Shown in pieces: positions 50,815 to 58,601 of a stretch of 64,000 bases of DNA. Under the pieces are notes generated by a model that did not search any database, was not told the DNA's origin, and saw only the letters and a program-made list of their open reading frames with translations. The number at the start of each line of letters is the position of its first letter. Within the stretch, counting starts at the first letter, position 1. The position numbers were made by a program, and so were the translations under genes. The DNA lies in the NCBI RefSeq assembly GCF_009193155.1, contig NZ_VUKD01000001.1, positions 744,001-808,000 on the forward strand, given 5' to 3'. This stretch comes from Georgenia subflava. Lineage in GTDB: Bacteria; Actinomycetota; Actinomycetes; Actinomycetales; Actinomycetaceae.

Positions 50815-51510
50815 TCACCTGCGTCGTCGGAGCAACGCCAGCGAGGCCGCCGTGAGCCAGGCGGTGAGCACCGTCGCCGCCACGCTCACGCGCAGCGGGA
50901 CACCGGGTCCGCCCCACCAGGCGAGCGCCGCGACCGCGACGGCGGCAACCAGGCAGGCCGCTGCGGCCGCCTGTGCTCCGGTACGGGCGGCGTGCCACGC
51001 GAGCACGAGCGCCGCGCCGACCCCGCCGTTGAGCGCCAGCGCGGTCCCGACGTCGTGCAGGGCACCCTGCCAGGACACCGTGCCCGCCGGCGGCGGGCCA
51101 CCCGGCGGGAATCCGACGCCGGGATCGACCACGAAGATGCCTGTCAGCACCAGGCCGACGCCCATGACCGTCACCAGCACACCCGCGAGTGTGCCGCTCG
51201 CACCGGGCACCGTCCGGCGCATCCCGGCACCCGCGGCGACGACCAGCAGCCCGGTCACGACGAACGTGGTGGTCTGGGTCCAGCCGAGCTCGCCGCGGCT
51301 GAGCAGCGAGATGGCATGGACCCCGAGGTCGAACCCCGGCCGCCACAGTGCCTGCGCGAGGAGGACGGCGAGGAAGAGAGGACCGGCCACGACGCCGCAG
51401 ACCAGCAGGCGCGCGTCCGACGGTCGCCCGCCGCTCGCGGGTGATGCGCGCGTCGGCCGGCTACGGGTCGAACCGCGCGGCCGGCGCGCCCGCACGTCCC
51501 GGTTCGTCAC
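50815..51510 (-). CDS. DUF998-type membrane protein
   Basis: 231 residues from GTG 51510 (GTGA overlap with the DUF192 gene). Six hydrophobic helices: LLVCGVVAGPLFLAVLLAQAL, TTFVVTGLLVVAAGAG, LAGVLVTVMGVGLVLTGIFVVDPG and later ones. The pattern FDLGVHAISLLSRGELGW and the GTVSWQGALHDVG loop are DUF998 features. Function unknown; some relatives are called frpC-like membrane proteins. Confidence 0.8.
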   Translation of the reverse strand: MTNRDVRARRPRGSTRSRPTRASPASGGRPSDARLLVCGVVAGPLFLAVLLAQALWRPGFDLGVHAISLLSRGELGWTQTTTFVVTGLLVVAAGAGMRRTVPGASGTLAGVLVTVMGVGLVLTGIFVVDPGVGFPPGGPPPAGTVSWQGALHDVGTALALNGGVGAALVLAWHAARTGAQAAAAACLVAAVAVAALAWWGGPGVPLRVSVAATVLTAWLTAASLALLRRRR

Positions 51511-52169
51511 GAGGCCCCGGGTCCGAGACCCGAGAGGTCGACCGGGGTGCCCGGTGCCACGGCGTCGAGGGCACCGGCGGGCACCTCCAGGGCGGCGTCG
51601 ACCGGGCCGGGCGAGGACCACCGCTCGCAGTCGGCAGGATCCTCCTCGACGCAGGGGGTCATGGTGTCGACACCGACGGCCGCGCCGTCAGAGATCCAGG
51701 CGATGTCGACGGCGAACGCCATGTCGGGCATCCAGAACGTGCGCGTCGCGGGCTCGTCGAACCGGAAGAGCATCCCGGTCCCGGCAGCGAGCGAGGTGCG
51801 GCCGGAGAGGCCGCGCCGTTGGGTGGCTGCGTCGTCGGCCACCTCGACCGTGAACACCAGCTCACCGACCGTGACCGTCGTCGTCGAGCCGGACGGCGTG
51901 GCCGGCGGTGTCGAGCCTGCCGGCGTGGTCGGCCGTGTCGAGCCCGACGGCCCGGCGCCAGGGGTAGGCGTCGGCGTCACGCTCTGCCGCTCGCGCGCGG
52001 TCGCGCTCGGTGCGCCAGCCGGGTCTTCCGGCCCACCGACCGCGGCGCTCTCGTGCCCGGTCGGACGCGGCGACGGGTCGGAGCTCGGGGCCGGTCCCGA
52101 GCAGCCCGCGAGGAGGACGAGCGCGATCGCCGCGGCTGCCGCCGGGCAGGACCCGCGCCCCCTCGTCAT
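51507..52169 (-). CDS. DUF192 domain lipoprotein
   Basis: 220 residues. Lipoprotein signal ending ALVLLAGCSG; low-complexity linker to about 95 with GST-P repeats; DUF192 domain at about 98-215 with FTVEVADDAATQRRGLSGRTSL and MLFRFDEPATRTFWMPDMAFAVDIAWI. DUF192 is a small beta-barrel fold of unknown biochemical role, common as an exported protein. Co-transcribed with the DUF998 gene. Confidence 0.88.
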   Translation of the reverse strand: MTRGRGSCPAAAAAIALVLLAGCSGPAPSSDPSPRPTGHESAAVGGPEDPAGAPSATARERQSVTPTPTPGAGPSGSTRPTTPAGSTPPATPSGSTTTVTVGELVFTVEVADDAATQRRGLSGRTSLAAGTGMLFRFDEPATRTFWMPDMAFAVDIAWISDGAAVGVDTMTPCVEEDPADCERWSSPGPVDAALEVPAGALDAVAPGTPVDLSGLGPGAS

Positions 52170-52190
52170 GCCTCATCTCACCAGCCCGGC

Positions 52191-52252
52191 CGTCACGACG
52201 GAAGGGGTCGCCACCACCGGGCGTCACGACGGAAGAGGTCGCCACCACCGGC
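52191..52252. repeat. 31-bp tandem duplication
   Basis: CGTCACGACGGAAGGGGTCG followed by CCACCACCGGG (52191-52221) is repeated at 52222-52252 with two base changes, and a truncated third copy starts at 52253. Between the DUF192 and DNA polymerase IV genes. Confidence 0.9.
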
Positions 52253-52314
52253 CGTGACGCGGACGGACGCCGCCGTCGTCGGCCGGCACGGGGAGGAGCG
52301 CTAGGACGAGGCGC

Positions 52315-53397
52315 TCACAGCCGGCCGCGCACGGGTGTCCGCTCGGCCGGGTCCCCCTCCTCCGGCATGACCATCTCGGCGCGCACGCCCAGCAGGCGCA
52401 CCTCGCGGTCGTGGTCGATCCGGTCCGCGAGCGCCACCGCCGCGGCCACGACCAGGTCGCGCTCGCCCGTCGGCGCCGGCAGCTTGTGGCCGATGGCCTT
52501 GGTGACGAACGGCGCGTAGCGCACCTTGAGGGTGACCCGGAAGACCGGGCGTCCCTCACGGGCCGTGTCCTCGAACACCTGGGTGGCGAGCTCGCGCACC
52601 GCGGCCTCGACCTCCTCGGGTGTCGTGAGGTTGTGCTGGTAGGTGGTCTCGCGGCTGTGGCCCCTCGCGACCCAGGGGCTGTCGTCGACGACGGCGGGCC
52701 CGACGCCGTGACCGAGCTCGCCGTACCAGCGCCCCATCCGCGGGCCGAACTCCGCGACCAGCTCGCCGGTGTCGGCGGCGGCCAGCTGGGCGACGGTCGT
52801 GATCCCGTGCGCGGCCAGGCGCTTGGAGACCTTCGCGCCCACGCCCCACAGGTCGCGCGTCGGGCGCTCCCCCATCACCTCGAACCAGCTGTCCTCGGTC
52901 AGCCGGAACACCCCGCGCGGCTTGCCGAAGCCGGTCGCGATCTTGGCGCGGACCTTGTTGTCCCCGATCCCCACCGAGCAGTGCAGCGCGGTCGAGCCCA
53001 GCACCGCCTCCTGCGCGCGGCGGGCGAGCGCCTCGGGGTCGTCGGTGACGGCGCCGAGGAACGCCTCGTCCCAGCCGAGCACCTCGACGACGGCGCCCAG
53101 GTCGCGCAAGGCGGCCATCACCTGCTCCGACGCCGCCTCGTAGGCGGGTGCGTCCACCGGCAGGAAGACCGCGTCCGGCGCCTTGCGGACGGCGATCTTC
53201 ATCGGCATGCCGGAGCCGACGCCCAGCTCGCGGGCCTCGTAGGACGCGGTGGCCACGACGGCCCGCTCCGTGGGGTCGCCGCGGCCACCGACGACGAGGG
53301 GCAGCCCCGCGAGCTCGGGGTGCCGCAGCACCTCGACCGCCGCGATGAACTGGTCCAGGTCGACGTGCAGCACCCAGGGCCTGGCGCCGTCGTTCAT
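52315..53397 (-). CDS. dinB: DNA polymerase IV-type Y-family polymerase
   Basis: 360 residues. Translesion polymerase. Metal-binding carboxylates: VLHVDLDQFIAAVE (Asp) and LGWDEAFLGAV (Asp-Glu, where most members have SIDEAFLD). IGDNKVRAKIATGFGKPRG and the helix-hairpin-helix region LWGVGAKVSKRLAAHGITTVAQLAAAD are present, followed by the little-finger domain. It lacks an obvious beta-clamp motif at the C-terminus, which ends PAERTPVRGRL. The steric-gate position (F in DLDQF) looks normal. Confidence 0.9.
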   Translation of the reverse strand: MNDGARPWVLHVDLDQFIAAVEVLRHPELAGLPLVVGGRGDPTERAVVATASYEARELGVGSGMPMKIAVRKAPDAVFLPVDAPAYEAASEQVMAALRDLGAVVEVLGWDEAFLGAVTDDPEALARRAQEAVLGSTALHCSVGIGDNKVRAKIATGFGKPRGVFRLTEDSWFEVMGERPTRDLWGVGAKVSKRLAAHGITTVAQLAAADTGELVAEFGPRMGRWYGELGHGVGPAVVDDSPWVARGHSRETTYQHNLTTPEEVEAAVRELATQVFEDTAREGRPVFRVTLKVRYAPFVTKAIGHKLPAPTGERDLVVAAAVALADRIDHDREVRLLGVRAEMVMPEEGDPAERTPVRGRL

Positions 53398-53503
53398 GGG
53401 ACGAGTGTCGTCGCCGGCGCCACGGATGTCAGGCCATTACGTCGTCGCGCACTCCGTCGTCGCGCGCCGGCGGGACGGGGGCCCGGCCCGACGCGCGGCT
53501 CCA

Positions 53504-54241
53504 TCACGTCGTCGCGGGCCGACCGCCCAGGTAGAGGTCGCTCAGCTTCGGGTCGGCGAGGAGCTCCTGGGCAGGGCCGGAGGTGAAGACCTTCCCGAGG
53601 TCGAGCACGCAGCCGATGTCCGCCATCTCCAGCGCCCGTCGGGCGTTCTGCTCGACGATGAGGACGGCGACCCCCGCGTCGCGCATGCGGGCGACCTGCT
53701 CGAAGACCGTCGTGGTCTTCTTCGGGTCCAGGCCCATGGACGGCTCGTCGAGGAGGACGACGTCGGGCCGCACCATGAGCGCCCGGGCGAACTCCACCTG
53801 CTTCTGCTGGCCGCCGGAGAGCAGACCGGCAGTCTGCGCCCACCGGTCGGCGACGACGGGGAAGATCGTCTTGACGAAGTCGGCACGTTCGGCGAGGAGC
53901 GACTGGTCGGCCACCGAGTACCCGCCGAGCATGACGTTCTCCTCGACAGTCATCTCGCGGAACACGCTGTGGCCCTGCAGCACGTGCGACAGGCCGGCGC
54001 GCAGGAGCGCCTGCGGGCCCTGACCGGTCACGTCCTCCCCGTTGAGACGGATGGTCCCGGAGCGGGGCCTGAGCAGGCCGGAGGCGACCTTCAGGACGGT
54101 GGACTTGCCCGCACCGTTGGGCCCCACGAGGCAGACGACGGTGCCGCGCGGGACCTGCACCGACAGCCCGCGCAGGACCAGCGCCGCCTTGCCGTATCCG
54201 GCCTCGATGTCGGTCAGCTCGAGGATCACGTCAGACGCCAA
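53504..54241 (-). CDS. livF: Branched-chain-type ABC transporter ATPase LivF (importer 2)
   Basis: 245 residues. Start TTG 54239-54241 is chosen because GGAGG precedes it by 6 bases; GTG 54229 would also fit. Walker A GPNGAGKSTVLKVA, signature LSGGQQKQVEFARAL, Walker B VVLLDEPSMGLDPKK, and EQNARRALEMADIG. It overlaps livG2 by 11 bases. Last gene of the second five-gene importer. The upstream operator suggests the importer serves LacI-regulated carbohydrate uptake. Confidence 0.9.
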   Translation of the reverse strand: MASDVILELTDIEAGYGKAALVLRGLSVQVPRGTVVCLVGPNGAGKSTVLKVASGLLRPRSGTIRLNGEDVTGQGPQALLRAGLSHVLQGHSVFREMTVEENVMLGGYSVADQSLLAERADFVKTIFPVVADRWAQTAGLLSGGQQKQVEFARALMVRPDVVLLDEPSMGLDPKKTTTVFEQVARMRDAGVAVLIVEQNARRALEMADIGCVLDLGKVFTSGPAQELLADPKLSDLYLGGRPATT

Positions 54242-55001
54242 GGTAGGCCTCCAGGACTCGCGGGTCGGACTGGATGACGTCGGCCGTCCCGGTGGCGATG
54301 GGCGCACCGCGGTCGAAGACGACGATGTGGTCGCACAGCTTCATGATCAGATCCATGTTGTGCTCGACGATGAGGAAGGTGGTGCCCTCGTCGTTGAGCT
54401 CGCGGATGAGCACGGCGATGCGCTCGATGAGGGAGGGGTTCACGCCGCCGGCGGGCTCGTCGAGCATGACGAACGGCGGGTCGGACATCAGGGTCGAGCC
54501 CAGCTCCAGCAGCTTCTGCTGGCCGTAGGAGAGGTCCCTGGCCTCGGCGTTCTCCAGGTGGTCGATGCCGACCCGGGCGAGCATCGCCCGGGCGCGCTCG
54601 ACCGTGGACGGGGCGTGGCTGCCGCCCAGGTAGTCCCCCAGGGTGTGCGGCTGGACGGCGACGAGCATGTTCTCCAGCACCGTCATGCGCGGGAACGTCC
54701 GGCACAGCTGGAAGCTGCGGCCGAGGCCGGCGCGGGCGATCTTGTGCGGCGCCCACCGGGTGATGTCCCGCCCGCGGAGCTGGACCGAGCCCGAGTCGGG
54801 CTTGATCATCCCGGTCACGCAGTTGAAGAACGTCGTCTTGCCCGACCCGTTCGGGCCGATCAAGCCGTTGATCTTGCCGTCCAGGAAGGTCACGGAGGCC
54901 TCGTTGACCGCGTGGACCCCGCCGAAGGACTTGGTGAGCCTGTCGGTGGTCAGGATGGACGTGGCCACCGCCGTGGTGGGGGTCTGCTCAGTCATGGTCA
55001 T
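54231..55001 (-). CDS. livG: Branched-chain-type ABC transporter ATPase LivG (importer 2)
   Basis: 256 residues. Walker A GPNGSGKTTFFN, LGRSFQLCRTFPRMTVLENM Q-loop region, LSYGQQKLLELGS signature, Walker B FVMLDEPAGGVNPS and LIVEHNMDLIMK. C-terminal DVIQSDPRVLEAYLGV is the LivG tail. Overlaps livM2 by 14 bases. A second ATG two codons in (54995) has a better-spaced GGAG. Confidence 0.93.
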   Translation of the reverse strand: MTMTEQTPTTAVATSILTTDRLTKSFGGVHAVNEASVTFLDGKINGLIGPNGSGKTTFFNCVTGMIKPDSGSVQLRGRDITRWAPHKIARAGLGRSFQLCRTFPRMTVLENMLVAVQPHTLGDYLGGSHAPSTVERARAMLARVGIDHLENAEARDLSYGQQKLLELGSTLMSDPPFVMLDEPAGGVNPSLIERIAVLIRELNDEGTTFLIVEHNMDLIMKLCDHIVVFDRGAPIATGTADVIQSDPRVLEAYLGV

Positions 55002-56097
55002 CTCCGGACTTCTCCTTTCGCTCCTGCTCGGCCCGCAGCTCCTCGGCGGTCATCTCCCGGATGGACGTCGCCCCCTTGCCGCGGACGCGTTGGACCAGCT
55101 GCTGCGCGCCGGTGAGGACGCCGTCGGGGAGGAACAGGACCACGACGCCCAGCAGGAGGCCGGTGGCGATGAGGTGGAACTGCGTCTCGCCGTAGTTGAG
55201 GAGGAAGTACTCCAGCGCCACGCCGATCACGACGGCGCCGAGCAGCGGGCCGAACAGGTACCGGGTGCCGCCGAGCAGGGCCATGAGCACGACCTGTGCG
55301 CTGAGCACGACGTCGAACTGGAAGATCGGGTCCAGGTCGGCGAACCACAGCGCGTAGAGACCGCCGGAGACGGCGACGACGAACGCCGACACCGCGAAGG
55401 CCACGAGCTTGAGCGTTCCGGTCGGGATACCGAGCGACTCGGCCTTGTCCTCGTCCTCGCGCACCGCCTTGAGGCCGGCGCCGAACCGGGAGTGGTTCAC
55501 GACCGCCCACGCCAGCAGGGCGAGGGCGAGCACGCCCAGGAAGATGAAGTAGAAGACCTGGTGGTGCTGCGGCCGGAGCAGGTCCGGGAACGGACGGGGC
55601 ACGAACAGGCCCTCGGACCCGCCCGTGAAGCTGCGCCAGCTCTGGAAGACCAGCTGGAGCACGAGGACGAGCGCGATCGTGACGATCACGAAGGACGCCC
55701 CACGCACCTTCAGCGCCGCGTAGCCGACCGGGACCGCGATCACGACGACCCCCACGGCCGCGAGCGCCAGCGCCAGGAAGCTGTTCATCCCGGTGTTGAT
55801 GATGAGCAGCCCGGTGCCGTAGGCACCCAGGCCGAAGAACGCGGCGTGCCCGAGCGAGATGTAGCCGGTGAAGCCACCCATGATGTTCCAGCCGGTGGCG
55901 AAGACGGCGAAGTTCAGCACGATCACGCCCGCGCTGAGCATGTACGGGTTCGGGGCGAGGAACGGCCACGTCGCGAGGATCGCGATCACGACGGCGATCG
56001 TCAGGATGTTGCGGCGGCGTCGGCCAGAACTCGTCCGGTCCCGCTCGGCGGCCGGGGTGCGCCCGGCCCTGGTCCGGGTCTCAGAAACGCTGAGCAA
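54988..56097 (-). CDS. livM: Branched-chain-type ABC transporter permease LivM (importer 2)
   Basis: 369 residues from TTG 56097, which has GGAGG 5 bases upstream. Basic N-terminus then about ten helices: VLNFAVFATGWNIMGGFTGYISLGHAAFFGLGAY is the LivM hallmark, and FGAGLKAVREDEDKAESLGIPT the docking loop. A charged 30-residue tail follows the last helix. Overlaps livH2 by 17 bases. Confidence 0.93.
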   Translation of the reverse strand: MLSVSETRTRAGRTPAAERDRTSSGRRRRNILTIAVVIAILATWPFLAPNPYMLSAGVIVLNFAVFATGWNIMGGFTGYISLGHAAFFGLGAYGTGLLIINTGMNSFLALALAAVGVVVIAVPVGYAALKVRGASFVIVTIALVLVLQLVFQSWRSFTGGSEGLFVPRPFPDLLRPQHHQVFYFIFLGVLALALLAWAVVNHSRFGAGLKAVREDEDKAESLGIPTGTLKLVAFAVSAFVVAVSGGLYALWFADLDPIFQFDVVLSAQVVLMALLGGTRYLFGPLLGAVVIGVALEYFLLNYGETQFHLIATGLLLGVVVLFLPDGVLTGAQQLVQRVRGKGATSIREMTAEELRAEQERKEKSGDDHD

Positions 56098-56968
56098 GGC
56101 GACCTCCGAAGAACCCCTGCGGCCGCACCATCAGGGTGAGGAACAGGGCGAGGTAGAAGACGGTCTGGGCCCACGTGGAACCCAGCGGGAGCTGGAGCAT
56201 CACGAGCAGGATCCCCAGCAGCATGGCCGCGATGGCGGCCCCGGGGATCGAGCCGAGCCCGCCGACGACGATGATCGCCATGAGCGGCCCGATCCAGTGC
56301 CAGTGCAGCGAGGGATAGATCGTGGCCTGCAGGGCCAGTGCCGCACCGCCGACGGCCGCGGTGGCGAGCCCGAGGCCGAACCCGATGCCCGCCGCCCGGT
56401 TGGTGTCGATACCCACGAGCTGTGCGGCCTCGGGGTGCTGGATCGTCGCGCGCAGCGCCCGACCGAGCCGGGTCTTCTTCATGACGAGGTACAGCACGCC
56501 CAGGCTCACCGCGGCGAGCCCGAACGAGATGATCTGCACGACCGGGATCTGCGCGCCGAAGAACTCCACGCTCGAGGCGCTGTAGGAGATGTTGATGCGG
56601 CGCTGGGTCCCGGTGTAGGCCATGCCGAGTGCCCCCTCGATCACCAGGGCGATCGCGAAGGTCAGCAGCACGGACATCATCGTCATCGTCGCCGGCTTCA
56701 GGCGCGCGAGCAGGAACCTCTGGGTGAGGTACCCGACCGCGAAGAAGATCGGGACGGTGCCGAGCAGCGAGAGCAGCGGGTCGAGCCCGGTCACCTCGTG
56801 GAAGCGCCAGGCGACGTAGGCGGAGAGGATGATGAAGGCGGAGTGCGCCAGCATCACCACCCGCATGATGCCGAAGTAGAGCGTGAGCCCCGCTGCTAGG
56901 AGGGCGTAGAGCCCTCCTAGCAGGATCCCGAGGATCAGGCTCTGGAAGATCAGAGCTCCGGAGAACAT
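56081..56968 (-). CDS. livH: Branched-chain-type ABC transporter permease LivH (importer 2)
   Basis: 295 residues. LGILLGGLYALLAAGLTLYFGIMRVVMLAHSAF is the conserved first segment, RALRATIQHPEAAQLVGIDTNR the docking loop, and MAIIVVGGLGSIPGAAIAAMLLGIL the late helix. Starts 4 bases after the binding-protein stop. A 13-bp perfect hairpin lies within codons 15-25. Confidence 0.92.
   Translation of the reverse strand: MFSGALIFQSLILGILLGGLYALLAAGLTLYFGIMRVVMLAHSAFIILSAYVAWRFHEVTGLDPLLSLLGTVPIFFAVGYLTQRFLLARLKPATMTMMSVLLTFAIALVIEGALGMAYTGTQRRINISYSASSVEFFGAQIPVVQIISFGLAAVSLGVLYLVMKKTRLGRALRATIQHPEAAQLVGIDTNRAAGIGFGLGLATAAVGGAALALQATIYPSLHWHWIGPLMAIIVVGGLGSIPGAAIAAMLLGILLVMLQLPLGSTWAQTVFYLALFLTLMVRPQGFFGGRLAQRF
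56893..56923 (-). other. Perfect 13-bp inverted repeat inside the 5' coding part of livH2
   Basis: Arms CTGCTAGGAGGGC and its exact complement with loop GTAGA, about 45-76 bases into the gene. It forces two rare CTA leucine codons in a GC-rich gene. Possible mRNA structure limiting translation of the permease. Confidence 0.7.
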
Positions 56969-56972
56969 GAAC

Positions 56973-58223
56973 TCACCACTCGGGCTTGGGGTAGACCAGC
57001 TCGGCCTCGGCGGCGTCGGCGGGCAGCACGATCGTGATCTCTCCGTCGATGTACTGCTGGATCAGGTGGGCGCCGTTCGGGCGACCGGCCTCGTCCCAGG
57101 CGAGCGGACCGACGACCGTGTCGACCTCGTTCTCGTGCAGCCAGTCGATGAGCTTCTGCTGGCACTCACCCTGCTCGGCGCACCCGACCGCCTCGACCGC
57201 CGCGGCGACGACCTGGCCGGTGGTGTACGCGTTGGCCTCGTCCTCGGCCGGCTCCTGGCCGTGCAGCTCGATGTTCGCGGCGACGAACTCCTCGTTCGAC
57301 GGGAACGGCGACTCGATGGAGTAGCCCGTGGGGGCGATGACGCCCTCGGCGGCGTCCCCGACCGCCTCGACGAACTCGGTGTTCGTCGGCGCGGTGCTGA
57401 ACATCGCCATCTTCGGCTGGTAGTCCAGCTGCTGCAGGGCCAGGATCATGTTCACCGCGTCCTGGTAGAGGGTGCCGCCGATGAGCACGTCCGGGTCGGC
57501 GTCGGCGATCTGTGCCGCGATCGCGTTCATGTCGGTGGCGTTCGGCGGGTACACCTCGTCCACCACGATCTCGACGCCGAGCTCGACGAGCCCGTCCCGC
57601 ATGCCGTAGGCCGTGCCCTGGGCGAACGGGTCGTCCTGGGCCGCGACGGCAGCGGTCTTGGGCCGCTCGTCCTCCGGCATGGCCTCGATGTAGTCCAGCA
57701 GGTGGTTGTAGTGGTCCGGCGCGATGGCGGGCGCGGCGTAGAAGATGTTGTCGAAGCCGTTCTCGAAGACCTCCGCGGCCGCCGCGGCCGGCTCCACGAA
57801 GAGCATGCCGTACTCGTTCGCCACGCGGGAGGCGGGCACGACGAGCCTGGTGGAGAAGGGGCCGACCACCAGGTCGACCTGGTCCTGCGCGATGAGCGCC
57901 TCGTAGTCGGAGACCACCCGGGCCGCGTCGGACGCGTCGTCGAGGATCTTGAGCTCCACCTGGCGGCCGAGCAGACCGCCGTTGTCGTTCACCACCTGCG
58001 CCCAGGTCTGGTAGCCGCGCTGCACGCCCTTGCCGGGCTCGGCGAAGTCACCGGTCAGCGGGAGCGAGATGCCGATGACGATGGGGTCGTCGTTGCCGGC
58101 GCTGTCGCCCGTGGCGTCACCGGTCCCACCGTCACCGGTGGCGTCCGTCGAACCGCAAGCGGCGAGTACAAGAGCCGCTGCACCAGCCAGCGCACTCCAT
58201 CGAGCCAACTTCCTTGTTGACAT
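56973..58223 (-). CDS. Branched-chain-type ABC transporter binding lipoprotein (importer 2)
   Basis: 416 residues. Lipoprotein signal MSTRKLARWSALAGAAALVLAACGS. Peripla_BP_6 fold: IVIGISLPLTGDFAEPGKGVQRGYQTW, QVDLVVGPFSTRLVVPASRVANEYG, FDNIFYAAPAIAPDHYNHLLDYI. AGGAGG stands 6 bases before the ATG. A LacI-type operator lies 41 bases upstream, so this importer, despite its family name, likely carries the substrate of the neighbouring catabolic genes. First gene of the five-gene operon. Confidence 0.9.
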   Translation of the reverse strand: MSTRKLARWSALAGAAALVLAACGSTDATGDGGTGDATGDSAGNDDPIVIGISLPLTGDFAEPGKGVQRGYQTWAQVVNDNGGLLGRQVELKILDDASDAARVVSDYEALIAQDQVDLVVGPFSTRLVVPASRVANEYGMLFVEPAAAAAEVFENGFDNIFYAAPAIAPDHYNHLLDYIEAMPEDERPKTAAVAAQDDPFAQGTAYGMRDGLVELGVEIVVDEVYPPNATDMNAIAAQIADADPDVLIGGTLYQDAVNMILALQQLDYQPKMAMFSTAPTNTEFVEAVGDAAEGVIAPTGYSIESPFPSNEEFVAANIELHGQEPAEDEANAYTTGQVVAAAVEAVGCAEQGECQQKLIDWLHENEVDTVVGPLAWDEAGRPNGAHLIQQYIDGEITIVLPADAAEAELVYPKPEW

Positions 58224-58263
58224 CTTTGCCTCCTACTTCATCGTGGGTGTGGCAAGCGCAATC

Positions 58264-58275
58264 GAAAGCGCTTTC
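58264..58275. promoter_or_regulatory. LacI-family operator upstream of importer 2
   Basis: GAAAGCGCTTTC, a perfect 12-bp palindrome with central CG typical of LacI-family sites; identical to 60121-60132 beside the lacI-type gene. Confidence 0.8.
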
Positions 58276-58433
58276 AGGCAACGTAGAGGTTCTCCGAGGC
58301 CGGCGCAAGGGTTTTGGTCCACTTGGCGCATATCAATTGCGTATCGGCTCGCGGAGCCCAGCCGGCACACCGCAGCAGGGCGCTGCCGGCCAGGCGACGG
58401 CGAGCGGGAGCTCCAAGACCGGCGGTTTCGGGA

Positions 58434-58600
58434 CGCCCGAGCGACAGCGCGTGAGAGCCACGCCCGGGCGACGGCGAGCGGGAGCTGCCGCTCGGGCGAC
58501 GGCGCGTGAGAGGTGCGCCCGGGTGACGGCGCGTGGGAGCCGCCGCCCCGGGCGACGGCGCGCAGGAGCTGCGGCTGCCGCCTCGGGCGGAACCGTGGTC
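58434..58600. repeat. Degenerate 27-30-bp tandem array
   Basis: About five to six units with core CGCCCGGGCGACGGCGCGTG followed by GGAGC/AGAGC; units begin near 58434, 58461, 58489, 58516 and 58545. Sits directly behind the stop of the leftward G6PDH-like gene. Confidence 0.85.
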
Positions 58601-58601
58601 G

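Larger units (their letters stand above)
58224..58601. other. Intergenic region between binding protein and G6PDH-like gene
   Basis: 378 bases: promoter and LacI operator of the importer operon at the left, a repeat array (58434-58600) at the right. No supported gene. Confidence 0.6.

Noticed and set aside
53504-54307. LivF2 start at 54307
   Set aside because: The added 22 residues are Ser/Pro/Arg-rich antisense-like sequence inside livG2; the GGAGG-TTG start at 54241 is better.
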